DNA of 64,000 nt from Mesorhizobium qingshengii (GTDB lineage: Bacteria > Pseudomonadota > Alphaproteobacteria > Rhizobiales > Rhizobiaceae). The position numbers and the translations under genes were made by a program. The notes beneath the pieces were generated by a model, which saw nothing but the letters and a program-made list of their open reading frames with translations, was not told the DNA's origin and ran no database searches. Of the stretch, positions 1 through 8,767 are shown one piece after another. The DNA lies in contig NZ_JAPFQA010000002.1 in assembly GCF_027563465.1 (NCBI RefSeq), positions 496,001-560,000 of the forward strand, given 5' to 3'. Each line of letters opens with the position of its first letter. The first letter of the stretch is position 1.

Positions 1-711
1 GGCCTGCTTGCCGGGCCACGCGAGGCGACGGCGCTGATCGAGACCATCGACCGGCTTGCGGCAAGCTTCCCCGAGGAGAGCGCCGGCGACGGGCTGGGCG
101 TGGTGCGCGACAGGCTGGTCGCTCACCAGCAGGAATTGCATGAAGGTAGCGGGCTCGAAGCGGCGATCGGCGCGGCAACCGCCGCTTGTGAAGAAGGCTT
201 GAAGCGGATCGAAAGCCTCACCCTGCCGGACCAGCCGGAACAGGCGGCCGACGTGCTTGCCGACGGCGCCCGCAGCACCTTGTGCCGTGCCAGGAAAGCG
301 CTCGACAAGGCCAGATCGCGCGGCGAAGCCAATGACTTCCACGATCTGCGTAAGGCGGCCAAGACGCACGGCATGCATCTGTCGCTGCTCGGCAGGCTGT
401 GGCCGGCACCGATCAAGGCCCGGCGCAAGGCGGTCGACGAGCTGGGCGAGCGGCTGGGCGAGCTGCACGACGTGCTGGTGATGCGCGCGCTCCTCGACAG
501 CGGTGAGCGGCCGCTCGGATCGCCCGAGGACAAGAAGCTTCTGGGCAAGCTTCTGAAACGGTCGGAGAAGAACCTCAAGAAGACCTGTCTGGCCGAGGCA
601 ACCGAGCTGTTCGGGGACAGTCCCAAGCGCTCGACACGAAAACTGGCCCGCAAGGCACGCGACGACCTGGCTGGCGCGGCAGTGAACGAGGATGCCGGCG
701 TGCCCGGCTGA
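1..711 (+). CDS. CHAD-domain protein, 5' end outside the window
   Basis: The frame is open from base 1, so the start lies upstream and only the C-terminal part is visible. The region is rich in His, Arg and Lys in helical segments, including a FHDLRKAAKTHGMHLSLL stretch and LGELHDVLVMRALL. These are typical of CHAD domains, which are histidine-rich helical domains that bind polyphosphate and are often fused to a CYTH (triphosphate tunnel) domain. Whether a CYTH domain precedes it cannot be seen. The C-terminus is very basic, which fits polyphosphate binding. The internal GTG at 100 is not a convincing start, because coding character continues upstream of it. Confidence 0.75.
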   Translation, partial: GLLAGPREATALIETIDRLAASFPEESAGDGLGVVRDRLVAHQQELHEGSGLEAAIGAATAACEEGLKRIESLTLPDQPEQAADVLADGARSTLCRARKALDKARSRGEANDFHDLRKAAKTHGMHLSLLGRLWPAPIKARRKAVDELGERLGELHDVLVMRALLDSGERPLGSPEDKKLLGKLLKRSEKNLKKTCLAEATELFGDSPKRSTRKLARKARDDLAGAAVNEDAGVPG

Positions 712-763
712 TCATCATATGGGTGCGGGTGGGTTTCTCGCCTCCACCAATTGTCGTCCTTGG

Positions 764-839
764 CGCCGCCCCTCATCCGCCTGCCGGTATCTTCTCCCCG
801 TAGAGAACGGGGAGAAGGGTAAGGGGTGGGGGGCAGCGC
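764..839. repeat. RIME-type intergenic palindrome
   Basis: A hairpin, CTTCTCCCCGT/ACGGGGAGAAG, is flanked by a CCCCTCATCCGCCTGCCGG lead-in. The same module recurs near 33.2, 33.3, 39.9 and 40.0 kb. It resembles rhizobial intergenic mosaic elements and lies between two + strand genes. Confidence 0.7.
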
Positions 840-944
840 AAACGCCCGAAAACGGTAAGTGTCGGGGCGAATTCAAATCTGGCTGGTTTTCAGGGTCGGC
901 TGATCATGGTCCACATTGCCCGCCTGTGGTAATTGCCTTTTGGC

Positions 945-1745
945 ATGAGCAAGCCCGGCGACACGCTTCTGGATCGACTTGGCCGCTGGCTTGCCGGCCG
1001 GCTGCAGGAAGAATCCTCCGGCTATGAGCCTTATACCCCGTCCGATGCCGAGACGCTGCGCCGCACGCTGGAGCCCGGCGACATCCTGCTGATCGAGGGC
1101 AACCAGAAGATCTCGGCGGCGATCAAGTACCTCACTCAGTCGACCTGGTCGCATGCGGCCTTCTATGTCGGCGATGCGTTGCCCGAGCCGGAGGACGGAT
1201 CGGAGCGGCCGCGCCTGATCGAGGTCACGCTCGGCGAAGGCTGCGTCGCCGTGCCGCTGTCGCGCTATCGCACCTACAATACCCGTATCTGCCAGGCGAA
1301 CGGGCTGACACCGGAGGACCGCGACAAGGTCGTCGCCTTCATGATCGGCAAGCTCGGCCTCAAATACGATCTCAAGAACCTTTTCGACATGCTGCGCTAT
1401 TTCCTGCCGACGCCGCCGGTGCCTGTGCGCTGGCGCCGCCGCATGCTGGCCTTCGGCTCCGGCGACCCGACACGGGCGATCTGCTCGACGCTGATCGCCG
1501 AGGCCTATGGCCAGATCCCCTATCCGATCCTGCCCGAGATCACCCGCGCGCCAGGCCGCGCCTCGGCGCAGTCGAACTATTCGCGCAAGGAAATCCTGCA
1601 CATCCGCCATCACTCGCTGTACACGCCGCGCGACTTCGACCTGTCGCCCTATTTCCGCATCGTCAAGCCGACGTTGGAATATGGGTTCGACTACCGGGCC
1701 GTGACGTGGGACGACCGGGCTGCCGATGCGCAGGCGGCTGACTAG
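945..1745 (+). CDS. YiiX/YebB-like (permuted NlpC/P60) cysteine peptidase family protein
   Basis: A 266-residue protein of the permuted NlpC/P60 (YiiX/lipo-like amidase) family, whose members act on amide or acyl bonds in the envelope or in lipids. The likely catalytic residues are His70 in WSHAAFYVGD, Glu93 in RLIEVTLGEG and Cys180 in RAICSTLIAEAY. These come in the permuted order His ... Cys that defines the fold. No signal peptide or membrane segment is visible, so it may be cytoplasmic or peripheral. ATG 945 was chosen over an upstream TTG at 933, and neither has a strong ribosome-binding site. The substrate is unknown. Confidence 0.75.
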   Translation: MSKPGDTLLDRLGRWLAGRLQEESSGYEPYTPSDAETLRRTLEPGDILLIEGNQKISAAIKYLTQSTWSHAAFYVGDALPEPEDGSERPRLIEVTLGEGCVAVPLSRYRTYNTRICQANGLTPEDRDKVVAFMIGKLGLKYDLKNLFDMLRYFLPTPPVPVRWRRRMLAFGSGDPTRAICSTLIAEAYGQIPYPILPEITRAPGRASAQSNYSRKEILHIRHHSLYTPRDFDLSPYFRIVKPTLEYGFDYRAVTWDDRAADAQAAD

Positions 1746-1845
1746 AGCAGTTCACCGTTTCACGAAAACGGCAAACCGCTCTAACTCTTTGTTTTGACGC
1801 AATTCCCAAGGGAAAGCGCTACGCGCTTTTCCTGGAATTGCTCTA
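1744..1845. repeat. Palindromic repeat, AATTCCAGGAAAAGCGC type
   Basis: Two arms, AATTCCCAAGGGAAAGCG and GCGCTTTTCCTGGAATT, form a long imperfect hairpin just after the stop codon. A second copy lies at 46570-46641 after tauA. It is a dispersed rhizobial repeat that could act as a transcript end. Confidence 0.7.
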
Positions 1846-1855
1846 GCAGGTTCAA

Positions 1856-2653
1856 CTACGCCGGCATGGGTTTCCGTGCCTTGGCGGCCCGGCCGTCTGC
1901 TCTCGCGCCGGCGTCGCGCGGGTGGGGGCCGATCGGCATGATCGCCTCAAACGGCGTCGCACCAAACGCGAATGTCCATTTGTAGCCGACCAGCCCGTCC
2001 TCCGGCGTCGTGTGCTGGTCGTGATGGGCCAGCAGTTTGGCGCGATCGGCCAGATCCTCGGCCTCGCGTCGCACCATCTCCGCCGTCTCCGGCCGCATCC
2101 GCCTGGAGAAGCTGACGAAGGTGGCCTCCTTGTCGATATGGCTGATGGCCCAGCCGACGAAGTTCTTGTTGGTCATCTCGAACAGGGGTCTCAGCGGCCC
2201 TTCGAAATTCCACTGGATCGGCGTCTCGACCAGCAACCTTGCCGACAACCCACGGCCGAGGGCGACCAGACCCAGTTCCTCGAGGTCGCGCAGATAGAGA
2301 AACATCGAGGCTTCGCTCAGGCCTTGCGAGCGCATGATGCCTTCGGGCGTGAATTTTTCCGACAGCATGACGAAGACGAACAGCAGCGCCGGCCGGCCGG
2401 CCAGCTTGCGCTCGATCTCCGGCGCGATGTGGTTGACCGGCCCCGGCCCGCGGTTCATCGAGCCGAGCACGTTTTCCAGCTCGACGCCGGCGGCGGCGCA
2501 GATTTCCATCAACCGGTCGAGCTTGCAGTTGCGCTCGTGGAAGATGCGCTTCACCGTCGGCTCGGAAACGCCCATGCATTCGGCAAGTTCGCGATAGGTG
2601 ACGCCCTTCGCCTTCAGCGTCCGTTTCAGCGCCTCAAAGATCAGGCCATTCAT
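1856..2653 (-). CDS. XRE-family helix-turn-helix transcriptional regulator
   Basis: A 265-residue regulator. Residues 1-60 form an XRE/Cro-type helix-turn-helix (TYRELAECMGVSEPTVKRIF), and the remaining ~200 residues are an effector domain of no recognised family. ATG 2653 was chosen because AAGAGG sits 8 bases upstream; a GTG at 2662 has no such site. The gene is divergent from the secreted beta-propeller gene at 2767. A 10-bp perfect inverted repeat in the gap is a likely operator for one or both genes. The C-terminal tail is Arg/Lys/Ala-rich and looks disordered. Confidence 0.8.
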   Translation of the reverse strand: MNGLIFEALKRTLKAKGVTYRELAECMGVSEPTVKRIFHERNCKLDRLMEICAAAGVELENVLGSMNRGPGPVNHIAPEIERKLAGRPALLFVFVMLSEKFTPEGIMRSQGLSEASMFLYLRDLEELGLVALGRGLSARLLVETPIQWNFEGPLRPLFEMTNKNFVGWAISHIDKEATFVSFSRRMRPETAEMVRREAEDLADRAKLLAHHDQHTTPEDGLVGYKWTFAFGATPFEAIMPIGPHPRDAGARADGRAAKARKPMPA

Positions 2654-2687
2654 GGGATGCACCTCTTGCCGGCAGTTTCGTATTGAA

Positions 2688-2730
2688 TTTCGATACTATC
2701 GCCAATCGGACTTTCGGAAAAGTATCGAAA
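2688..2730. promoter_or_regulatory. Inverted repeat between divergent genes, candidate operator
   Basis: TTTCGATACT (2688-2697) and AGTATCGAAA (2721-2730) are perfect inverted copies separated by 23 bases. They lie in the short gap between the XRE regulator and the beta-propeller gene. The centre-to-centre spacing of about three helical turns would suit a dimer or tetramer that loops DNA. Confidence 0.55.
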
Positions 2731-2766
2731 ATCATAATTCTGCGTCGTCATCACAGGAGACCAACC

Positions 2767-3627
2767 ATGAACAGCTTCATCACCCCGGCCTTTCTCGCCA
2801 TCATCGGCATTGCCTCGGCGCCTGCCGCCCAGGCCGGCGAGCTCTGGCGCGCCACCAGCCTTGAACAACCGGAATCGGCGCTGTTCGACGCCGCCAACAA
2901 CCGCATCATCGTCTCCAACATCGTCGGCAATCCCGGCGAGGCCGATGGCAACGGCTATCTCAGCGTGCTGTCCCTGGACGGCAAGACGCTCACCCGGCAC
3001 TGGACCGGCGGCATGGATGCACCCAAGGGCATGGCGATATTGGGCGGCAAGCTCTATGTCGCCGACATCACCAAGGTTCGCGTCGTCGATCTCGCCAGCG
3101 GCAAGCTCGTCGCCAGCATCGCGGTGCCGAATGCCGTCTTCCTGAACGACATGACTTCAGACCAATCCGGCAAGGTCTATGTCACCGACATGCTGGCCGA
3201 CGCCATCTACCGCATCGACGGTGACCGGCCGCAGCTGTTCGTCAAGGACGCGATGCTGGCTTCGCCCAATGGCGTCTTCGCCGATGGCGACCGGCTGGTC
3301 GTGGCGTCCTGGGGCAAGGGCATCAAGCCCGACTTCAGCACCGCGGAACCGGGCGGGCTGCTGTCGGTCGACATTGCCAGCCAGGTGGTTTCGCCATTGC
3401 CAGGCGCGCAGAAATTCGCCGACCTCGACGGCGTCATCGCCATCGGCGACACGATCTATGCGACCGCCTACATGACCGGGACGCTCTACCGCTATCATGC
3501 GGGCGGCGCGCCGGAAGCGGTGGCGCATTTCAAGCCGGGCAGCGCCGACATCGGCACAGACGGCAAGTCGATCCTCTACGTGCCGCTGATGAACGAGGGC
3601 GAAGTGGCGGCGCTGAAGCTCGACTGA
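2767..3627 (+). CDS. Secreted SMP-30/gluconolactonase-like beta-propeller protein
   Basis: A 286-residue exported protein. The signal peptide (MNSFITPAFLAIIGIASA...) has a likely cleavage site after AAQA near residue 21. The mature part has repeated strand motifs such as NNRIIVSNI, GKLYVADIT, GKVYVTDML and DTIYATAYM, typical of six-bladed SMP-30/LRE-type propellers. These bind a divalent metal and often hydrolyse lactones, but the substrate cannot be named here. ATG 2767 is preceded by AGGAG at 2755-2759. The divergent XRE regulator and shared inverted repeat suggest the gene is that regulator's target. Confidence 0.75.
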   Translation: MNSFITPAFLAIIGIASAPAAQAGELWRATSLEQPESALFDAANNRIIVSNIVGNPGEADGNGYLSVLSLDGKTLTRHWTGGMDAPKGMAILGGKLYVADITKVRVVDLASGKLVASIAVPNAVFLNDMTSDQSGKVYVTDMLADAIYRIDGDRPQLFVKDAMLASPNGVFADGDRLVVASWGKGIKPDFSTAEPGGLLSVDIASQVVSPLPGAQKFADLDGVIAIGDTIYATAYMTGTLYRYHAGGAPEAVAHFKPGSADIGTDGKSILYVPLMNEGEVAALKLD

Positions 3628-3763
3628 GAATACGTGCGATGCTTCCGGATCGGTCCGCGAGACTCTCGCAAAGCGTCGCCCAATCGGCATTGGACCTCCA
3701 CATCGACCGGCCTGCCATCTGGTCCTGCCGTTCGCTCCGGGATATGCGCCTGCAATCCGTTGC

Positions 3764-4690
3764 ATGAGTGAAGCCGTGAAGACACCCAGCCTGACCGGCG
3801 CCGTTTCCCCGATGATCCCGGTGCTCGTCTGCGCGCTGGCGATCTGCCTGCTGTCGGGGATGGATGCGGCGATGAAGACGCTGGTTGTCGCCGTCGGCGT
3901 CTATAACACGGTGCTGTGGCGCAGCATGGTCGCGACTGTCGTCGCGGGCGCCGCCTGGTCGGCGGGGCCACGCGCGAAGCCAACCCTTGCGGTGCTGAGA
4001 CTGCATGCGCTGCGCGCCGCGATTGTCGCCATGGTTCTCATTTGTTTCTTTTGGGGTCTCGCCAGGCTGCCGCTGGCGGTGGCGATCGGGCTCAGCTTCG
4101 TGGCGCCCTTGTTCGCCCTCTTCCTCGCCGCACTTTTGTTGGGCGAACGCATCCGGCGGCAAGCGATCTGGGCATCGCTGGCCGGCATCGCCGGCGTCGC
4201 CATCATCTTGGCCGGCCAGTTTGGCCAGGCGAGCTATTCGCAGGATGCCCTGCTTGGCACGGCGGCGGTGCTCGTCTCGACGGTGTTCTACGGCTACAAT
4301 CTGATCCTCGCCCGGCAACAGGCGCAGTTGGCCAAGCCGATCGAGATCATGCTGTTCCAGAACCTTTGCGTCGCCATCATAATGGGTCTCGCCGCACCCT
4401 GGCTCGCTGTCGCTTTGCCGGCTAATCTATGGCTTTCCTTGGCGGGAGTGACGGTGCTGTCGCTTGCCGGGCAATTCCTGATGAGCTGGTCCTATGCGCG
4501 TGCCGAAGCGCAGTATCTGATCCCGACGGAATACTCGGCCTTCATCTGGGCGATCGCGCTTGGCTGGTTCTTCTTCGACGAGGAGGCTGCCTGGACCACG
4601 TTGGCGGGAGCATGCCTGATCGTCGCCGGCTGCCTGCTCGCCGCGCGCGCAAACCCGAAGCTCGCCGAGCCAATCGAGGCGGCGGTTTGA
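3764..4690 (+). CDS. EamA/DMT-superfamily permease
   Basis: A 308-residue inner-membrane protein with about ten hydrophobic segments in two EamA halves, the usual size for drug/metabolite transporters. The first half contains AIGLSFVAPLFALFLAALLLGERI and the second VSTVFYGYNLILARQ. The C-terminal TEYSAFIWAIALGWFFF segment is typical of riboflavin/S-adenosylmethionine-type DMT exporters, although the substrate is not assignable. ATG 3764 starts the first hydrophobic region after a short polar stretch; the ribosome-binding site is weak. It stands alone. Confidence 0.85.
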   Translation: MSEAVKTPSLTGAVSPMIPVLVCALAICLLSGMDAAMKTLVVAVGVYNTVLWRSMVATVVAGAAWSAGPRAKPTLAVLRLHALRAAIVAMVLICFFWGLARLPLAVAIGLSFVAPLFALFLAALLLGERIRRQAIWASLAGIAGVAIILAGQFGQASYSQDALLGTAAVLVSTVFYGYNLILARQQAQLAKPIEIMLFQNLCVAIIMGLAAPWLAVALPANLWLSLAGVTVLSLAGQFLMSWSYARAEAQYLIPTEYSAFIWAIALGWFFFDEEAAWTTLAGACLIVAGCLLAARANPKLAEPIEAAV

Positions 4691-4972
4691 AGAAGCATGT
4701 CTTTCCAACGGGCCATTGTGACGCTGTACGCCGCTGGCCTGGAAGCTAACCAAGAAGGTTGCGCGCGGTGCGCATGAACACCTTCGACCCAATCGGGTCG
4801 GGCCAACTGATCCAGCCGCTGCAATTCCCAGGTGATCACACGCCACGTTCAATGACGCCGGGACGAGATGGCGGTGCGTGCGGCTGTCATGCTAGGCTGG
4901 CGCATTGTTGTCTTTTGGCGGGAAATCGGCGGCAATCCCAATTTCATCGACAGAGTCAAAGGGATAAAGCCG

Positions 4973-5068
4973 TTGAAAATCCTGAAAACCTTGATGACAT
5001 CGGCATGTTTGCTGTCGACGATTTTCGCGCTGGCGGGCTGCGGGCACCTGATCAACAGGTTGATCTGA
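4973..5068 (+). CDS. Small lipoprotein candidate (31 residues)
   Basis: A short gene with TTG start at 4973 and AAAGGG about 9 bases upstream. The product has a basic start (MKILKTLMTS), a hydrophobic core and a lipobox LAGC, followed by only GHLINRLI. This resembles entericidin-like small lipoproteins, though it is shorter than most. The frame is open further upstream, but that part has no signal-peptide character. It is convergent with the PAP2 gene. Confidence 0.4.
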   Translation: MKILKTLMTSACLLSTIFALAGCGHLINRLI

Positions 5069-5117
5069 CCGCGGGCGTGACGGGGGCGTCGTCAGGCCGA
5101 AGGCTGGACCTTGCCGG

Positions 5118-5819
5118 TCAGGCGTCGTCGCCCACCACCTTGCGTCGCTGCAGAAGCCGCGCCACCAACCAGCACAGCATCGCCCAGGCGAAGCCAGCGC
5201 ACCAGCCGGCCAGCACATCCGACGGCCAGTGGACACCGAGATAGATGCGGCTGACGCCAACCAGCAGCGTCGTCAGCACCGCCAGCGACAACACGTAGAC
5301 CTTGATTGTCCGGCCCGGCAGGAAGCGAGCCGCCAGCGAGCCGAGTGTCAGATAGGTCACCGCCGACAGCATGGCGTGGCCGCTCGGAAAGGACAGCGAG
5401 GTCTCGGTGACCAGATGCGAGACGAGTTCGGGTCGTGGCCGGTCAACGCCGACTTTCAACAGGCTCGACAGCACCTGGCCGCCCGCCACCGCTACGAACA
5501 TGAGAAGCGCCGTTGCCGGACGGCGGATCAACAGCTGGTAGATGATTGTCGCCGCCGTGATCAGCACCAGCACGCTGACGCTGCCGAGGCTGGTGATGTC
5601 GCGCATCGCGCCCTCCAGCCATGGAGCGCCGATCGGGACACCCGGCTGGCCGGCCTGACGGAAGGCAAGCAGGATTTCGGTGTCGAAGGCGTGCGGCGTG
5701 GTGGCCCGCGCCACCTCCATCAATTCCTCGAATCCCCACAGGCCGCCGGCGATGACCAGGCCGGCCAGCAGCACTGGGAATTCGAGCCGGTTGAGCAGAG
5801 CGTTCGCAGCGTTCTTCAT
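5118..5819 (-). CDS. PAP2-family membrane phosphatase
   Basis: A 233-residue integral membrane phosphatase with all three PAP2 signatures: C1 KVGVDRPRP (122-130), C2 PSGH (145-148) and C3 SR-x5-H-x3-D (Ser190, Arg191, His197, Asp201). About five to six membrane helices place the active site on the periplasmic side, as in undecaprenyl-diphosphate or lipid phosphate phosphatases. The substrate (undecaprenyl-PP, phosphatidate or lipid A) cannot be told apart. It lies 13 bases downstream of the SMR-like gene on the same strand, so the two are probably co-transcribed. Confidence 0.88.
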   Translation of the reverse strand: MKNAANALLNRLEFPVLLAGLVIAGGLWGFEELMEVARATTPHAFDTEILLAFRQAGQPGVPIGAPWLEGAMRDITSLGSVSVLVLITAATIIYQLLIRRPATALLMFVAVAGGQVLSSLLKVGVDRPRPELVSHLVTETSLSFPSGHAMLSAVTYLTLGSLAARFLPGRTIKVYVLSLAVLTTLLVGVSRIYLGVHWPSDVLAGWCAGFAWAMLCWLVARLLQRRKVVGDDA

Positions 5820-5832
5820 CAGTTATCCGCCG

Positions 5833-6174
5833 TTACAACCGCGCTTGCAGATAGGGCCCGAGCGTGATCAGCGCCACGGCGGCGACCGCCAGCACGATGC
5901 CGGTTGCCTGCAGCACGTTGACGCGCTCGCCAAAGAACACCAGCGCCACGACATTCACCGAGACCAGCTGGATGACGGCCGAGAGGCTGAACGACACCGA
6001 CATGCCGAACTCGCGGATCAGCCTCAGCATGATCAGATTGCCCAGCGAATAGAGCGCGAGCGTCAGCAGGATCTTGCCCAGGCTTGGCGCCAGTCCCCAT
6101 TGCTTGGCGGCGGTCGCCGCCAGCAGGAAGATGACCGTCGAAAAGCCGAGTTGCAGCAATCCGGAAAAACTCAC
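5833..6174 (-). CDS. SMR/EamA-like small multidrug-resistance-type membrane protein
   Basis: A 113-residue protein with four hydrophobic helices, the size of a one-domain DMT (SMR-like) transporter. The last helices (SLSAVIQLVSVNVVALVFFGER, then ATGIVLAVAAVALITLG) resemble EmrE/ArnEF-type subunits. GTG 6174 was chosen because GAGAGGGGACAGGG lies directly upstream and the first helix begins there; longer in-frame extensions lack membrane character. Its pairing with a PAP2 phosphatase hints at lipid-linked sugar or undecaprenyl phosphate handling, but this is inference from position. Confidence 0.7.
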   Translation of the reverse strand: MSFSGLLQLGFSTVIFLLAATAAKQWGLAPSLGKILLTLALYSLGNLIMLRLIREFGMSVSFSLSAVIQLVSVNVVALVFFGERVNVLQATGIVLAVAAVALITLGPYLQARL

Positions 6175-6394
6175 GCCCTGTCCCCTCTCGAAGCGGCGCG
6201 CGCCGCGTGTGTCGCAGACCTTGTTTCCGAAGCGTGCGGGCACGTCAAGCAGACCTCTTGCCCGAACGGCGGATGGCGGATTGCCGTGGGCGGCTGAAAG
6301 AGGGCTGCCGGTGTCACGAAAATGTGATCGGCCGGCTATAAGGGGTCAAACTCCGATCCCGCTCCAGCCACTCCAATAGCCAGAGGCTACCCCC

Positions 6395-8386
6395 ATGACC
6401 GATCATCGCTCCCCCGACACCGGATTCGCCACCAGCCGGCTCGAGGAAAACGAAGGACCGGCCACCAACCCCACCGACAACCGCACCATGGGCGAGATCA
6501 TCGCCGCGCGATTCTCGCGCCGTGGTTTCCTGAAGGGTTCGCTGGCCGTCTCGGCGATCGCCGCCACCGTCAGCCCGCTGGCGCTGGTCAGCGCCGGCAA
6601 GGCCCGGGCCGCCGAAGGCTCCGCCTTCTCGTTCGACGAGCTCGAGGCCGGCATCGACGACAAGCACCATGTCGCGCCGGGCTATGACGCCGACGTGCTG
6701 CTGCGCTGGGGCGATCCGCTGTTTGCCGATTCGCCGGAATTCGATCCGACGAAACAGTCGGCGCAGGCGCAGTCCAGGCAGTTCGGCTACAACAACGACT
6801 ATGTCGGCTACATCCCGATCGACGGTTCGGCCGAACACGGCCTGCTGGTGGTCAACCACGAATACACCAACCCGCATCTGATGTTTCCCGGCCTCGTCAC
6901 CATCGCCGACGGCAAGGCCAGCCAAGCGCCGCTCAGCAAGGAGCAGGTCGATGTCGAGATGGCGGCCCATGGCGGCACCATCGTCGAGATCCGCAAGCAA
7001 GCCGGCAAATGGCAGGTGGTGCGCGACGGCAAGCTCAACCACCGCATCACCGCCAACACCGAAATGGCGCTGTCCGGCCCGGTCGCCGGCCATGACCGCG
7101 TCAAGACCAATGCCGATCCATCGGGCACCAAGGTGTTCGGCACCATCAACAATTGCGCCGGCGGCGTCACGCCCTGGGGCACCTATGTGATGTCCGAGGA
7201 GAACATCCACGGCTATTTCTCCGGCGAACTGCCGCAAGGCCACAAGGAAACCGCCAACTACAAGCGCCTCGGCATCCCCGAAGGCGCCTATGAATGGGCG
7301 GCGCACTACGATCGCTTCGACCTCGCCAAGGAACCGAACGAGCCCAATCGCTTCGGCTGGATCGTCGAGGTCGACGTCAACGATCCGACCTCGACGCCGA
7401 GGAAGCGCACCGCCATGGGCCGCTTCAAGCATGAGGGCGCCGAATCGATCGTCGCCAGGGATGGCCGCGTCGTCTTCTATCTCGGCGACGACGAGCGCTT
7501 CGACTATGTCTACAAGTTCGTCACCACCGGCCGCTTCAATGCCAGCGATCGCGCCGCCAACAAGGACCTGCTCGACGACGGCACGCTGCACGTCGCCAAA
7601 TTCGCCGAGGACGGCTCGGTGGAATGGCTGCCGATCGTCTTCGGCCAAGGCCCGTTGACCGCCGAGAACGGTTTTGCCAGCCAGGCCGACGTGCTGATCG
7701 AGACGCGGCGCGCCGCCGACCTGCTCGGCGCCACCAAGATGGACCGCCCCGAGGACATCCAGCCCAATGCCGTCAACGGCAAGGTCTATGTCATGCTGAC
7801 CAACAATTCGAAGCGCAAGGCCGACCAGGTCGATGCCGCCAATCCGCGCGCCGCCAACGCCTTCGGTCACATCATCGAGATATCGGAGGACGGCGGCGAT
7901 TTCACTGCCGCCAGCGGCAAGTGGGAGGTGCTGCTGAAATGTGGCGATCCGGCGGTGGCCGAGGTTGGCGCCACCTTCTCGACGGCAACGACGGCCCATG
8001 GCTGGTTCGGCATGCCCGACAATTGCGCGGTCGATTCAGCCGGCCGGCTGTGGGTCGCCACCGACGGCCAGGGTCCCAAGGCCACCGGCCGCACCGACGG
8101 CCTGTGGGCGGTGGACACCGAAGGCGCGGCGCGGGCGACCTCAAAACTGTTCTTCCGCGTGCCGATCGGCGCCGAAATGTGCGGCCCGCTGTTTGCGCCG
8201 GATGATCAGACCGCCTTCGTCGCTGTCCAGCATCCGGGCGATGGCGGCGAGGACTGGGAGGCGTTCGGCCGCCCGTCCTACTATGAGGACCTGTCGACCC
8301 GCTGGCCCGATTTCAGGCCCGACATGCCGGTGCGGCCGGCGGTCGTTGCGATCACCAAACAGGGCGGCGGCAAGATCGCGGTCTGA
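6395..8386 (+). CDS. PhoX-family phosphatase (DUF839), Tat-exported
   Basis: A 663-residue protein. A twin-arginine signal, SRRGFLKG (41-48), is followed by a hydrophobic stretch and cleavage around AEG, so it is exported folded to the periplasm. The mature part is a PhoX/DUF839 propeller, with the markers LLVVNHEYTNP, FGTINNCAGGVTPWGTYVMSEEN, FKHEGAESIV and MPDNCAVDSAGRLWVATDG. PhoX enzymes are calcium/iron-dependent alkaline phosphatases that release phosphate from organic esters. No PHO-box was identified. A strong terminator follows at 8412. It appears monocistronic. Confidence 0.88.
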   Translation: MTDHRSPDTGFATSRLEENEGPATNPTDNRTMGEIIAARFSRRGFLKGSLAVSAIAATVSPLALVSAGKARAAEGSAFSFDELEAGIDDKHHVAPGYDADVLLRWGDPLFADSPEFDPTKQSAQAQSRQFGYNNDYVGYIPIDGSAEHGLLVVNHEYTNPHLMFPGLVTIADGKASQAPLSKEQVDVEMAAHGGTIVEIRKQAGKWQVVRDGKLNHRITANTEMALSGPVAGHDRVKTNADPSGTKVFGTINNCAGGVTPWGTYVMSEENIHGYFSGELPQGHKETANYKRLGIPEGAYEWAAHYDRFDLAKEPNEPNRFGWIVEVDVNDPTSTPRKRTAMGRFKHEGAESIVARDGRVVFYLGDDERFDYVYKFVTTGRFNASDRAANKDLLDDGTLHVAKFAEDGSVEWLPIVFGQGPLTAENGFASQADVLIETRRAADLLGATKMDRPEDIQPNAVNGKVYVMLTNNSKRKADQVDAANPRAANAFGHIIEISEDGGDFTAASGKWEVLLKCGDPAVAEVGATFSTATTAHGWFGMPDNCAVDSAGRLWVATDGQGPKATGRTDGLWAVDTEGAARATSKLFFRVPIGAEMCGPLFAPDDQTAFVAVQHPGDGGEDWEAFGRPSYYEDLSTRWPDFRPDMPVRPAVVAITKQGGGKIAV

Positions 8387-8411
8387 CACGGACCATTTTT
8401 CGATCTGAACG

Positions 8412-8444
8412 GGACTTCGGATCACCGAAGTCCTCCCCTTTTTT
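8412..8444 (+). terminator. Rho-independent terminator after the PhoX gene
   Basis: A perfect 9-bp stem, GGACTTCGG/CCGAAGTCC, with an ATCA loop is followed by TCCCCTTTTTT. It lies 26 bases after the stop codon. Confidence 0.85.
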
Positions 8445-8520
8445 GCACGACATCATTCAAGCCTCGGGAAAGATTGGCAATTTACACGTGGCGCCCTAGG
8501 TCATGACCAGGAGACCCACC

Positions 8521-8745
8521 ATGCCGAAGTCCGTTTATGACCGTGGCCTGCTCAAGCCTGGCGAGATCGCCAGGCTGCAGCGCGTCTTCGACGAGGCCTG
8601 CCGGCGGCGCGAAGCGCATCCCGATTCGGCAGAGGCGCGCGAACTGGCCCTCACCCTGCTCGCCCTGCACAATGCCGGCATGGTCGAGGAGGACATGCTG
8701 ATGGAAGCCGTCGGTTTCCGGCGGCTCGAGCCGAAGTCGGCATGA
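8521..8745 (+). CDS. Small conserved-type hypothetical protein (74 residues)
   Basis: A short soluble, highly charged helical protein (DRGLLKPGEIARLQRVFDEA ... EDMLMEAVGFRRLEPKSA). ATG 8521 is preceded by AGGAG at 8509-8513, so it is well supported as translated; an in-frame ATG at 8503 lacks this spacing. No domain is recognised and the function is unknown. Its last codons reappear in a degenerate form at 10058-10090, which suggests a lost duplicate. Confidence 0.65.
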   Translation: MPKSVYDRGLLKPGEIARLQRVFDEACRRREAHPDSAEARELALTLLALHNAGMVEEDMLMEAVGFRRLEPKSA

Positions 8746-8767
8746 CACCCACGAGCCGACGGCTGCC

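Noticed and set aside
6314..7999. A long 561-codon - strand frame opposite the PhoX-family gene
   Set aside because: It is the mirror of a GC-rich coding region with clear Tat and PhoX motifs; such antisense frames are expected at this base composition. The same applies to the long antisense frames over lepA and the family 5 binding-protein gene.
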